A stretch of DNA of 64,000 nt from Pseudoalteromonas sp. HM-SA03 (GTDB taxonomy: Bacteria > Pseudomonadota > Gammaproteobacteria > Enterobacterales > Alteromonadaceae), in NCBI RefSeq assembly GCF_002289345.1, contig NZ_NSDG01000113.1, positions 20,572 through 84,571 of the forward strand, in the 5' to 3' direction. Below are positions 1 through 8,431 of the stretch, piece by piece; positions within the stretch are counted from its first letter, which is position 1, and every line of letters begins with the position of its first letter. The translations under genes were made by a program, and so were the position numbers. Under the pieces are notes generated by a model. That model was given only the letters and a program-made list of their open reading frames with translations, did no database searches and was not told where the DNA came from.

Positions 1-2636
1 AGGGAAGTTTACTGCCCATCGTACAAAAATTTGCAGAACCCAGATATCAAGAAGGCTATGAAAAAGGCATTCATGATCAAGATGCCAGCCTGATCTTAGC
101 AAATTTACTAAAACAAAAACGACAGCTTGAGTTACTCGTCTACCCTGCCAGCTGTCGAATTGCGGCACAGCTATTTTATACTCAACAAAGCAAGGCTGAG
201 CTAGCTGAATTGGCGTTTCAGGCCACACAAGCAGAGCTGATGGCAACGAAGTTAGATGACCATAGTTTTAGCCAACAGCTAAGCAAAGAATTAAGTGAAA
301 AAATCACGGCATTTTGCCAACAAAATTTATCGAGCTATTTAACCGAGCTACACCGCTTTTCAGGCGAGTTAAGCGCAACTTACTTAATTAAAGCCCTTGC
401 CAAGCAAGTTAAGCCGAGACAATTTGATTTGGCTTCACCTGCAAAACACACCAGCGAGCAGTTTATCTCGATGGCAAAGGCCAAAGGCGTCTGGCAACAG
501 CTTGAAGACTCATTAACACATTTGACTAAACTTGCGGACAAATGCCGCCTGTTAAGCAGCTGGCTGCGCGCCTATGGCAGTAAGCAAAATGAAAGTGCTG
601 AGACCTTGCTTGAGGCAGCTAACTGCATTTTGCTTTCCACCCAGTTTGATATCACCTACCAAGTCAAAGAAGCCGAAATAAAAACCGAGATCTCAGGTTT
701 AATGGGCCAACACCCACGGATCGAGAACCAAGTGCTACACCTAGATTACGCAGACTTTTTTGCCCGTAGTAACGAGTATCTCACGGTTCATGTTCCGGCC
801 TACAAACAGTACCAACAGTTAAAAGCACAAGTGCTTGAGGCACAAAAGCAGCGCTTGCAATTGGATGAGTTTAAACCCAGACCACTAAGCTCATTTGTAC
901 GTAACCAGCTGATTGACAAAGTCTACTTCCCTATTATTGGCGATAACTTAGCAAAACAAATAGGGGCTGCAGGAAACAATAAACGCACCGACTTAATGGG
1001 CATGTTGCTGCTTATCTCCCCTCCGGGCTACGGTAAAACCACGTTAATAGAGTATGTGGCCAACCGCTTAGGACTCACCTTTGTTAAGGTCAACTGTCCA
1101 TCCATTGGTCACGACCAAGTCTCTTTGGATCCAGTTCAAGCCATCAACGCGACTGCCGCAAAAGAAATTGAGAAGATCAACCAAAGCTTTGAGATGGGCA
1201 ATAATGTGATGCTGTACCTTGACGATATTCAGCACACCAACCCCGAATTTTTACAAAAGTTCATCTCGTTATGTGACGGTTCAAGACGCATAGATGGGGT
1301 GTGGAATGGCCGCAGTAAAACCTATGATCTCAGAGGCAAAAAGTTTGCCGTTGTGATGGCAGGAAACCCCTACACCGAATCCGGTGAATCCTTTAAGATC
1401 CCAGATATGCTTGCCAACCGTGCGGATATTTACAACCTCGGTGACACCCTCAGTGGCTGCGAACAAGAATTTGCCATGAGCTTTATTGAAAATACGCTTA
1501 CTTCCAATGCAGTGCTTGCGCCACTTGCCAATCGTGGTATGGAAGACTTGTACAAGCTAGTACGCATTGCCGACGGAGAAGACATCTCCATCAATGAATT
1601 GGAATTTAATTACTCTCAAGCGCAAGTGAATGAAATTGTCAGCGTACTGAAAAAGCTGCTCACCATTCGCAACACCGTGCTCAAAGTAAATGCCCAATAT
1701 ATAGCCTCAGCAGCGCAAGATGATAACTATCGAACCGAGCCGCCGTTTAAGCTACAAGGCAGTTACCGTAACATGAATAAGATGGCTGAAAAGGTGGTTG
1801 CTGCCATGAATGACAGTGAACTTGAAAACCTAATTCAAGATCACTATCGCGGTGAAGCACAAACACTTAGCAAAGGCAGCGAAGAAAACTTACTGAAACT
1901 GGCTGAATTACGCGGTACCTTAACGGCTGAAGAAGCTACGCGCTGGCATGAAATCAAGGCCGAATATGCCCGCCTGCACCGCAATAGCGACGAAGGAAGC
2001 CCTGCGCAATTGGCAGTTGAACAACTCAGCTTTGTCAATAAATCCCTTTCGCAAATCGCCGCTAAACTCGATAAAGAGCAGCTTAGCTTTGATTACAGTG
2101 CGCTGTTGCAACAATTGGCTCAAGTGCTTAACGAGCAAGAGTTTGCCACGCAGTTAACTGAGCTACGTGAGGCCTTAACGCAGCAACCTTACGCTACACC
2201 GCTAAAGCAATTGATAGCTTCACAGCAACAAGTCGCAGAAGAAATTGCGGGGCTGCAAAACGCTATCAAACGCACTGCGAACAACGAGCAGCTACTCACT
2301 AACCTTGGCAAACTCAATGACTTGCTCAGCACCCAAGCGCAGATACAACAAGCGTTGGGTCAACAAGGTCAGCAGCAAAATACGCTATTTGAAAACCTGT
2401 CTGAGCGCTTAGAAGCGGTGGCACAACCGCATATTCAAGTCGACAATCACGTTGATGATAGCAGTGCAAAAGCGCTTGAAGCCGTTACCACTTTGCTGAC
2501 AAATACCTTAGCAAACTCAAGCGCTGAACAAGTCCAGCAGCAACAGCTAAAAGACATTTTACAAAAGCTGGAGGATATTCAATCAAGACCTGGTGTTAGT
2601 AACGCTTCACCTGCGAAAAACCCGTATATGCTGTAA
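1..2636 (+). CDS. AAA ATPase of the DUF3686 'DNA repair ATPase' type, 5'-truncated
   Basis: The reading frame is open from base 3 to the stop at 2636 with no stop codon, so the gene begins before the window; a TTG at 210 is only an internal codon. The visible protein is about 877 residues. It carries a Walker A motif (PPGYGKTT, bases about 1020-1040), a Walker B-like LYLDDIQ (about 1213), and an MAGNPY sensor-like segment, followed by a long Gln/Glu/Leu-rich helical tail likely to form coiled coil. These match the AAA region of the large DUF3686 proteins that databases call DNA repair ATPases; the usual protein is much longer, so a large N-terminal part is probably missing. The name is inherited annotation: nothing here demonstrates a repair role. 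It converges on the Dyp peroxidase gene. Family assignment is fairly sure, function uncertain. Confidence 0.7.
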   Translation, partial: GSLLPIVQKFAEPRYQEGYEKGIHDQDASLILANLLKQKRQLELLVYPASCRIAAQLFYTQQSKAELAELAFQATQAELMATKLDDHSFSQQLSKELSEKITAFCQQNLSSYLTELHRFSGELSATYLIKALAKQVKPRQFDLASPAKHTSEQFISMAKAKGVWQQLEDSLTHLTKLADKCRLLSSWLRAYGSKQNESAETLLEAANCILLSTQFDITYQVKEAEIKTEISGLMGQHPRIENQVLHLDYADFFARSNEYLTVHVPAYKQYQQLKAQVLEAQKQRLQLDEFKPRPLSSFVRNQLIDKVYFPIIGDNLAKQIGAAGNNKRTDLMGMLLLISPPGYGKTTLIEYVANRLGLTFVKVNCPSIGHDQVSLDPVQAINATAAKEIEKINQSFEMGNNVMLYLDDIQHTNPEFLQKFISLCDGSRRIDGVWNGRSKTYDLRGKKFAVVMAGNPYTESGESFKIPDMLANRADIYNLGDTLSGCEQEFAMSFIENTLTSNAVLAPLANRGMEDLYKLVRIADGEDISINELEFNYSQAQVNEIVSVLKKLLTIRNTVLKVNAQYIASAAQDDNYRTEPPFKLQGSYRNMNKMAEKVVAAMNDSELENLIQDHYRGEAQTLSKGSEENLLKLAELRGTLTAEEATRWHEIKAEYARLHRNSDEGSPAQLAVEQLSFVNKSLSQIAAKLDKEQLSFDYSALLQQLAQVLNEQEFATQLTELREALTQQPYATPLKQLIASQQQVAEEIAGLQNAIKRTANNEQLLTNLGKLNDLLSTQAQIQQALGQQGQQQNTLFENLSERLEAVAQPHIQVDNHVDDSSAKALEAVTTLLTNTLANSSAEQVQQQQLKDILQKLEDIQSRPGVSNASPAKNPYML

Positions 2637-2663
2637 CGGCAAAAAAACGCTTGCGAAACAAGT

Positions 2664-2685
2664 CAAAGCCCATGGATGGGCTTTG
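2664..2685. terminator. Hairpin between convergent genes
   Basis: CAAAGCCCAT and ATGGGCTTTG form a perfect 10-bp stem with a 2-base loop between the stop codons of the AAA ATPase and the Dyp peroxidase. There is no strong T tract on either side, so bidirectional terminator activity is inferred from position. Confidence 0.5.
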
Positions 2686-2707
2686 GAGATGTAAAATAGC
2701 AGCGAAC

Positions 2708-3622
2708 TTATTCCGGCATTTTTGCCATCACTGACAAGAACTCCAAAGATGGCGCAAAAAACGCGGAGCCCATATCAGCACTGGAATAATCCAATATGGG
2801 GTCGTATTCATCCCCTTCACCCAATCGGCTTCTTAGTACCTGCTCAAAAGCATCGCCTTTGGCGCTGCAACTTAGCGACAGGCTTCCTTGTTCAAATACA
2901 TCACCAAATGGCATGCTTTGGTTAAGCAGTAGCGCATTACCATTTAGGTCTTTCAATTCGGTTAATGCTGCATGATTACAGGGTTCGCAATCTTCAATTA
3001 GGTCATTGTCTAGACGTGTACGCCCCATCAATTGCTCTTGCTCAGCGAGCGGCAACGCCTGCCAACGCAGTAAATCAAACTTCACCCGCTGTACGTGAAT
3101 ATAACTACCGAGATGGTCGGCTGCATTTGGGTTGTGCACAAGTGCAACTTCCCGTTTGTTGCGCCCTCTAGGGGTGTCTGCGCCATAAATAAAGCCATTA
3201 AAATCACGACCGTCTAAGAAACGGAAGGCGCGCACATGTGCCACCATTTCGACTAGACCGTTTAGCATGTGCAGCACACTTTGAGCAAAGATATGATTAA
3301 CGTCTTCTCGGTCGGAGCGGATCACATAAAGCAAGTCAAAAGGCTGGGTATGCACGGTGTGCTCAGCCTCAACAATATGTGGAAAACTTTTTAACTCTTT
3401 AGGAATAAACTCAGGGTAAATGTGCGGCCAGTATTGCGCACCAACTGCGACAAAGCTCGATAACATAGACTCGGAGAATCTATCTTCCAACTCCTCTTGC
3501 AAGCGTCCACAATTGGCGAGCGCCGCTCTTAGCGCTTCGTCTTGTCCTTCAAGCACATTGAAGAACAAGTGTAAGCCGTGCAAATTGGCTTCAGCACACA
3601 CACCTGATTGGGCAAGCGCCAT
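2708..3622 (-). CDS. Dyp-type (YfeX-like) heme peroxidase
   Basis: A 304-residue protein of the size of YfeX-type dye-decolorizing peroxidases, which bind heme b and oxidise substrates with hydrogen peroxide in the cytoplasm; no signal peptide is visible. The family's DG block is present as FLDGRDFNGF, followed by RGRNKREVALV, GSYIHVQRVKFDL and the proximal-histidine segment NHAALTELKDLNG. The C-terminal half ends with the expected DPILDY and FAPSLEFL blocks. The family normally has arginine in the motif before the SxPYG segment (RQSLPYG); here it is NQSMPFG, so the usual distal arginine seems to be asparagine. The gene starts 30 bases after fbpC on the same strand and is probably the last gene of the fbp operon, suggesting a link to iron or heme handling. 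Confidence 0.8.
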   Translation of the reverse strand: MALAQSGVCAEANLHGLHLFFNVLEGQDEALRAALANCGRLQEELEDRFSESMLSSFVAVGAQYWPHIYPEFIPKELKSFPHIVEAEHTVHTQPFDLLYVIRSDREDVNHIFAQSVLHMLNGLVEMVAHVRAFRFLDGRDFNGFIYGADTPRGRNKREVALVHNPNAADHLGSYIHVQRVKFDLLRWQALPLAEQEQLMGRTRLDNDLIEDCEPCNHAALTELKDLNGNALLLNQSMPFGDVFEQGSLSLSCSAKGDAFEQVLRSRLGEGDEYDPILDYSSADMGSAFFAPSLEFLSVMAKMPE

Positions 3623-3652
3623 GCTCTACTCCCTGCGTTTATTCATTTGCTA

Positions 3653-4684
3653 TTAAGAAAAGAAATTTACAGCATGTGCCTTAATTTTTAAAGAGATTGG
3701 TTGATTTAAGTCGAGCGGTTCATGCGCTGGATGCGGTATTTCGAGCTCTTGACCCTCTAATGCAACACGGTAAATGTACTCTGTTCCCATAAAGCGCTGA
3801 TTGAGTATTTTAACGCTGCCAAGCTCGGCGTTTTCTAACGTGATGTGCTGCGGTCTCACATACATTTCGCCCTTCGCGTCGAGATTACCGAGCTCAACGA
3901 GAGATTTTACGGCACCAAATTGGGTTTCTACCGAAGCGCCATTCACTCGCTGTGCAGGAATATAAATTCCCTGACCCAAAAACTCGGCAACCATTTTGCT
4001 CTTTGGTCGTTGGAATAACGTTCTCGGCTCGCCCACTTGTGCGATCTTCCCTTTATCCATAATTGCCAACCGATCGGCAAAAGCAAAAGCTTCTTCTTTC
4101 GAGTGACTAACAAAAATTGCGGAAACTTGCTGATCTTTGATTATACGGCGAATCTCGTTAATTAACTGAAACCGCACTTGAGCATCTATATTTGAAAACG
4201 GCTCATCAAGCAGCAACAGATTTGGCTTGTACGCCAGTGCGCGCGCAATTGCGACACGTTGTTGCTGGCCACCTGATAGCTCGTGTGGAAAGCGGTCGCT
4301 ATAGTCTTGCAGCTGCACCAAATGGAGCATTTCAGCCACTCGGTCTTGACGTTCACGCTTGCTTTTTGAGGTTAAACCAAACGCCACATTTTGCGCCACA
4401 GTGAGGTGTGGGAATAGCGCATAGTCTTGAAACATCATGCCTATATTGCGTTTTTGTGGAGGTACAAAAGTGCCGTTACCATTCATGGCTTTGCCTAAAA
4501 TACTCACCGAGCCTTGAAATGGTTCAATCAAGCCCGCTATCGCCTTCAGCGTGGTAGTTTTACCGCAGCCACTGGCACCAAGCAAACAAACAATCTCGTT
4601 TCGTTCTACAGTCAGATTTAGGCTATCCACAACGGCTTCACCGTCATAGCGATAAGAGAGATTTTCAAGCACTAAACTATGCAT
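3653..4684 (-). CDS. fbpC: Ferric iron ABC transporter, ATP-binding protein
   Basis: A 343-residue ABC ATPase. Walker A is GASGCGKTTT (about residue 36), the signature is LSGGQQQRVA, and Walker B is LLLLDEPFSNID followed by the H-loop VSHSKEEAFAFAD. The C-terminal 110 residues form the regulatory extension (TOBE-like) usual in FbpC/AfuC proteins. It energises import of periplasmic Fe(III) through the partner permease. The ATG overlaps the permease stop by one base (TAATG), so the two are translationally coupled. Assignment to iron rather than another substrate rests on the neighbouring binding protein and the Fur-like box upstream of it. Confidence 0.88.
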   Translation of the reverse strand: MHSLVLENLSYRYDGEAVVDSLNLTVERNEIVCLLGASGCGKTTTLKAIAGLIEPFQGSVSILGKAMNGNGTFVPPQKRNIGMMFQDYALFPHLTVAQNVAFGLTSKSKRERQDRVAEMLHLVQLQDYSDRFPHELSGGQQQRVAIARALAYKPNLLLLDEPFSNIDAQVRFQLINEIRRIIKDQQVSAIFVSHSKEEAFAFADRLAIMDKGKIAQVGEPRTLFQRPKSKMVAEFLGQGIYIPAQRVNGASVETQFGAVKSLVELGNLDAKGEMYVRPQHITLENAELGSVKILNQRFMGTEYIYRVALEGQELEIPHPAHEPLDLNQPISLKIKAHAVNFFS

Positions 4685-6315
4685 TAACTTCGCTGCTCCA
4701 TAGAACGGTTTACAACATAAAGCGGGATTAAACCAACCAACACAATAAATAACGCAGAGACAGAGGCCAGCTCCAGCTGCTCATCACTCACATATTGGAA
4801 AACATGTGTTGCCAGTGTTTCATAATTAAAGGGTCGTAATAACAATGCCGCTGGAAGTTCTTTCATACACTCAATAAAAACCAACAGTGCTGCGGTTAAA
4901 ATACCGCGACGCAGCAATGGCAGATGTATTGATAACATGGTTTTGAAACGATTGCGACCCAACGAAAAACTTGCCATATCTAGACTTGGACTGATCCGCT
5001 GATAACTCGATTCGACCGCGCCTTGCGCAATCGCATAAAATCGTACAACGTAAGCGAAAACCAGCGCAAAAATCGTCCCGCTGAACAGCAAGCCAGGCTC
5101 AAATGAAGTACCTTCAAGCCAAGTATTTAGCTTGTCGTCTAATAAAGTGAGTGGAATAAGTACCGCAATTGCCAGCACCGTGCCCGGTAGCGCATATCCG
5201 GTGCTTGCAAGCTTGCCCGGTAGCGTGACCCGTTTACCACTACTAACTCGCTGGTTAAACACCACCAGCATGCTCATGATAATTAATACCACACTCACCC
5301 AAAACGCTATTTTTAAGCTTTGCCACGCATACAAGAAAAAGTCGTCATTCCAAGCTTGTTCAAAATAGTCGATGGCGTAATCTGCAAGCACCCATGTAGG
5401 CACGATAAAAGCCGCAATAAGTATAAGCCAACAAAAAGCGCTAGCGAGCCAAGCCTGTAAGCCTTTAAGATGATAAAGCGTGGTACTGTTAACACTTGAT
5501 TGGCGCTCATGCACTACCTGAGTTGGGCGGCTCACTCGCTCCAGTGTTAGGGCTAAAAATAAAAACAGTAGCATGATGCCTGAAATTTTAGCCGCTGCGG
5601 TAAGTGAATAATAGCCCAACCAAGTATCGTAAACGGCGGTGGTTAGTGTGCTCACAGCAAAGTAATGTACGGTTGCAAAATCTGCCATGCTTTCCATGGC
5701 GATCAGTGCCAGCCCCGCCACAATCGCCCCTCGCGACAAAGGTAAACTTACCTTAAAGAAGCTCTGTGAAGGCGACTTGCCCATCAATTGGCTGGCTTGC
5801 ACCAGCTTAAACGACTGCTCTCTTAGCGCCGTTCTAAAAATCAAAAACAAATAAGGATAAAGCACCAGTGCAATCATCACGATAGCACCTGACAAAGTGC
5901 GAATATCAAAGAACCAATAATCGTCTGGAGATTGCCAACCAAACCACTCTCGCAGCGCTATTTGTACAGGCCCAGCGTAATCCAGCAAATCGGTATACAC
6001 GTAAGCAATCAAATAGGTTGGCATCGCAAGAGGTAGCATCAACGACCATTCGAAAAAGCGCCGTCCAGGAAATTCACAATATGCAGTTAGCCAGCCAAGT
6101 GGTAGCGCGATTAAAGCGCAAAGGATGCATACACCCACAATCAGCAAAATCGTATTGCGGACATAATCCCACAAAACGGTATCCCAAAGGTGAGCAAAGA
6201 CTTCGGAGTCAGGTTGTAGTGACTCAAAGATTAAAAACATCAGCGGGACTGATAGGCTAAACCCTATCAGCCACGCGAAACTCTGCCATTTAGACAGTGA
6301 AAATGATAATTGCAT
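4684..6315 (-). CDS. fbpB: Ferric iron ABC transporter, permease
   Basis: A 543-residue inner-membrane protein made of two homologous permease halves, each with about six hydrophobic segments, as in FbpB/SfuB. Each half contains an EAA-like cytoplasmic loop; SQLMGKSPSQSFFKVSLP in the first and ASFSLGRNRFKTMLSIHLP in the second. The single polypeptide takes the place of the dimer found in many other ABC importers. The start overlaps the stop of fbpA by one base and the stop overlaps the start of fbpC by one base, so the three genes form a tight operon. Confidence 0.88.
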   Translation of the reverse strand: MQLSFSLSKWQSFAWLIGFSLSVPLMFLIFESLQPDSEVFAHLWDTVLWDYVRNTILLIVGVCILCALIALPLGWLTAYCEFPGRRFFEWSLMLPLAMPTYLIAYVYTDLLDYAGPVQIALREWFGWQSPDDYWFFDIRTLSGAIVMIALVLYPYLFLIFRTALREQSFKLVQASQLMGKSPSQSFFKVSLPLSRGAIVAGLALIAMESMADFATVHYFAVSTLTTAVYDTWLGYYSLTAAAKISGIMLLFLFLALTLERVSRPTQVVHERQSSVNSTTLYHLKGLQAWLASAFCWLILIAAFIVPTWVLADYAIDYFEQAWNDDFFLYAWQSLKIAFWVSVVLIIMSMLVVFNQRVSSGKRVTLPGKLASTGYALPGTVLAIAVLIPLTLLDDKLNTWLEGTSFEPGLLFSGTIFALVFAYVVRFYAIAQGAVESSYQRISPSLDMASFSLGRNRFKTMLSIHLPLLRRGILTAALLVFIECMKELPAALLLRPFNYETLATHVFQYVSDEQLELASVSALFIVLVGLIPLYVVNRSMEQRS

Positions 6316-7319
6316 TAAAGGTCAAATTTTACCTCATCGATTAGCTTAAGCGCTAAAGGACGGTATTTACTGATCTCTGACAATGGTAGGCTGTCTTCCT
6401 TAAACTCCCCCCAAGATGCCACAAGTTTCGATAACTCGACGCCAGGTTTAACCGGGTATTCCATATTCATCGACGCATACATATTTTGCGCCTTATTGTC
6501 GGTCATAAACTCAATGAGTTTCAAGGCATTTTCAGTATTTTTAGCGTGCTTGGTCAAGACAACACCAGATACGTTGATATGTGAACCACGATCTTGTTGA
6601 TTTGGGAAGTTGATATATACCGCTTCAGCCCAAGCTTTTTGCTTCTCATCTTCCATCATTTTACCAAAGTAATAGCTGTTTCCGATGGCCAAATCACACA
6701 GCCCTTCTTTTACTGCTTTGACTTGTGCACGGTCGTTACCTTGAGGCTTACGAGCTAAGTTTTTCTTAATGCCTTCAAGCCATTCTTTGGTTTTTGCTTC
6801 ACCATGATGGGCAATCATAGACGCCACTAAACCAAGGTTATAGGGATGCTTACCTGAGCGTGTACAAATTTTACCGCGGTATTGTTCATCCGCCAGCGCT
6901 TCATACGTAAGCGCATCTAACTTGCCGACACGCTCTTTTGCTGAATATACATTGCGCACACGCTTAGTAAGCGCAACCCACTGACCTTCAGGATCTCTGA
7001 AGTTGGCTGGGATATTCTTAGTGACCGTTTCACTGTCAATTGTTTGTGTTAGGTTTTCGTCTTCAAGCTGAATTAGCGCACTGAAGTTTGAAGTGAGTAC
7101 AAGATCGGCACGACTATGCTTGCCTTCACGCTTAACACGCTCAATTAAGCCTTTTTTTGCAAAAACCACATTGGTCTTGATACCGGTTTGCTTGGTGAAG
7201 TCATCCAAAATAGGTTGGATCAGAAAAGGTTGTCTAAACGAGTAGATATTTACTTCCTCTGCAGCCATTGCTGGTAGGCAAGTAAGCGTTGCCAGTATAG
7301 TAACAAGTGCTTTTTTCAT
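6315..7319 (-). CDS. fbpA: Periplasmic ferric iron-binding protein
   Basis: A 334-residue solute-binding protein with a clear signal peptide (MKKALVTILATL...AMA, cleavage expected near residue 19). The mature N-terminus, VNIYSFRQPFLIQPILDDF, is characteristic of FbpA/FutA-type Fe(III) binders. The paired tyrosines in NSYYFGKM (about residue 216) fit the iron-coordinating tyrosines of the family. It is the first gene of a minus-strand operon fbpA-fbpB-fbpC-dyp. A Fur-like palindrome about 20 bases upstream of the ATG indicates iron repression. Confidence 0.88.
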   Translation of the reverse strand: MKKALVTILATLTCLPAMAAEEVNIYSFRQPFLIQPILDDFTKQTGIKTNVVFAKKGLIERVKREGKHSRADLVLTSNFSALIQLEDENLTQTIDSETVTKNIPANFRDPEGQWVALTKRVRNVYSAKERVGKLDALTYEALADEQYRGKICTRSGKHPYNLGLVASMIAHHGEAKTKEWLEGIKKNLARKPQGNDRAQVKAVKEGLCDLAIGNSYYFGKMMEDEKQKAWAEAVYINFPNQQDRGSHINVSGVVLTKHAKNTENALKLIEFMTDNKAQNMYASMNMEYPVKPGVELSKLVASWGEFKEDSLPLSEISKYRPLALKLIDEVKFDL

Positions 7320-7338
7320 AAAGACTCCATTAGGTAAA

Positions 7339-7353
7339 CAATAATTATTATCA
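7339..7353 (-). promoter_or_regulatory. Fur-like box upstream of fbpA
   Basis: Read on the minus strand this is TGATAATAATTATTG, a near-match to the 7-1-7 Fur palindrome TGATAAT-N-ATTATCA (13 of 15 positions). It sits 20 bases before the fbpA start, where it could block transcription. Fur control of fbp genes is established in other bacteria; binding here is inferred. Confidence 0.65.
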
Positions 7354-7447
7354 ACTAATTCTACCTGTAATTGTGCCGTTTTACACCCTGAATATTTAAA
7401 ACTACGCTCAAGATAAAATTAGCGTTGTAGAAAACGGGAGAATTACC

Positions 7448-7465
7448 TGTGAGATATATCTCACT
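7448..7465 (+). promoter_or_regulatory. GacA/UvrY-like upstream activating palindrome
   Basis: TGTGAGATATATCTCACT closely follows the GacA/UvrY box TGTAAG-N6-CTTACA. It lies about 170 bases before the proposed start of the CsrB-like RNA, the distance typical of rsmZ/csrB upstream activating sequences. This supports both identifications. The box is inferred by eye. Confidence 0.55.
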
Positions 7466-7610
7466 TAACTACCAGAAATTGAGTAAAGGCGTGCTGAAAT
7501 AACACTCAGAATTAAAGTAAGCAATTAAAAAATAAAAAGTTATTTATTATTACTAGAAAAAGATGCAAAAAAGATTGAATTTCACTGCTCCCGATTTTTT
7601 TTAGTCTGCT

Positions 7611-7616
7611 TATACT
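7611..7616 (+). promoter_or_regulatory. Putative -10 of the CsrB-like RNA
   Basis: TATACT about 7 bases before the first stem-loop of the proposed RNA. No good -35 hexamer is seen 17 bases upstream, as expected for an activator-dependent promoter. Confidence 0.4.
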
Positions 7617-7621
7617 TAACA

Positions 7622-8253
7622 ACATCTCAGGAAGAGAGATAAAGGATACACGGGAAACGCTCAGGGCAGGATTTGCTAATGGATAAGCACCCATTTAAAG
7701 GAATATAGGGAAAAGAGAGCGAGATGGTATATCACAAGGTGTGATTACATTTTAAGGGTAGGGATTAGAGGTTCATGATGAGCCTAAGGGTTGCTTCAGG
7801 GGAGAGGCTAAACGTTGAGGGATAACGTTACTGCATTGGATATGCAGGTGGTTAAGGATGAGGAAGGAAGGTACATTGGATGTACTGATAAAATGTGGCT
7901 TAGGAGATGCCAATTGTTGCAATTAACAGTGCAACACCTAGCTTGAAGCAACACGTTCAGGCTACCAAGTGCCAAGGTAAAACAAAGTGATGATTGGCAC
8001 TGCTATTTTGGAAAGTAGCAAACAAGGACAGTTAGAACAAGGGCTTGTTCTTAGCAAGTGGATGGCAATGGATAAGACAGCGGACGTGTAAAAGGAAGAT
8101 GGACACAGGGCAAGATGCCTTTATTCGCAAAACGAGAACACCAAGCGATACCATGGAAGAGGAAAGATTCAGGACGTTGAACTACTCAACTTTGCAGGAT
8201 GCATTTAGAAGATTCCGTAAGCGCGACTCAGCAATGGGTCGCGCGCTTCTTAT
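7622..8253 (+). ncRNA. csrB: CsrB/RsmZ-type CsrA-sequestering RNA (candidate)
   Basis: This stretch between fbpA and the DTW gene has no convincing protein but about 27 GGA trinucleotides, mostly AGGA, TGGAT or GGGA. Several sit in the loops of short perfect hairpins: AACGTT-gaggg-ATAACGTT (about 7811), TGCAT-TGG-ATATGCA (7833), GTACAT-TGG-ATGTAC (7871), ATCACA-AGG-TGTGAT (7730) and TGCA-GGA-TGCA (8195). This is the architecture of CsrB, CsrC, RsmY and RsmZ, which soak up the translational repressor CsrA/RsmA. The RNA would end at a GC-rich hairpin with a TTCTT tail at 8219-8253. About 630 nt is long for CsrB; it could be two RNAs in tandem, as the stretch 7920-7980 lacks GGA. A GacA/UvrY-like box lies upstream. 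Confidence 0.65.
8219..8253 (+). terminator. Intrinsic terminator of the CsrB-like RNA
   Basis: GCGCGAC (8221-8227) pairs with GTCGCGC (8238-8244) around a 10-base loop and is followed by TTCTTATT. Confidence 0.65.
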
Positions 8254-8254
8254 T

Positions 8255-8405
8255 GTCGAGATAAATCTCGACCTATCAATATTTGACTCACCGTACTGCG
8301 CAAACAACTCCGCTTTTTGTCGAGATAAATCTCGACCTACCAATATTTGGCTCACCGTACTGCGCAAACAACTCTGCTTTTTGTCGAGATAAATCTCGAC
8401 CTACA
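8255..8405 (+). repeat. 64-bp tandem repeat with an embedded 18-bp palindrome
   Basis: The palindrome GTCGAGATAAATCTCGAC occurs at 8255-8272, 8319-8336 and 8383-8400, exactly 64 bases apart. The 46 bases between copies (CTA-C/T-CAATATTTG-G/A-CTCACCG...) are nearly identical, so this is 2.3 units of a tandem repeat. It lies directly after the terminator of the CsrB-like RNA and before the end of the DTW gene. Two units and spacers that repeat themselves exclude a CRISPR array. Each palindrome could form a hairpin. Confidence 0.9.
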
Positions 8406-8431
8406 AGTTACATTTTGTGAAAAGGCTCGCC

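Noticed and set aside
8045-8392. A 115-codon frame on the plus strand
   Set aside because: It crosses the 3' part of the CsrB-like RNA, its terminator and the 64-bp tandem repeat, has no family look and no ribosome site.
8255-8405. CRISPR array
   Set aside because: The regularly spaced palindrome has spacers that are themselves near-identical, so it is a plain tandem repeat; no cas genes are present.
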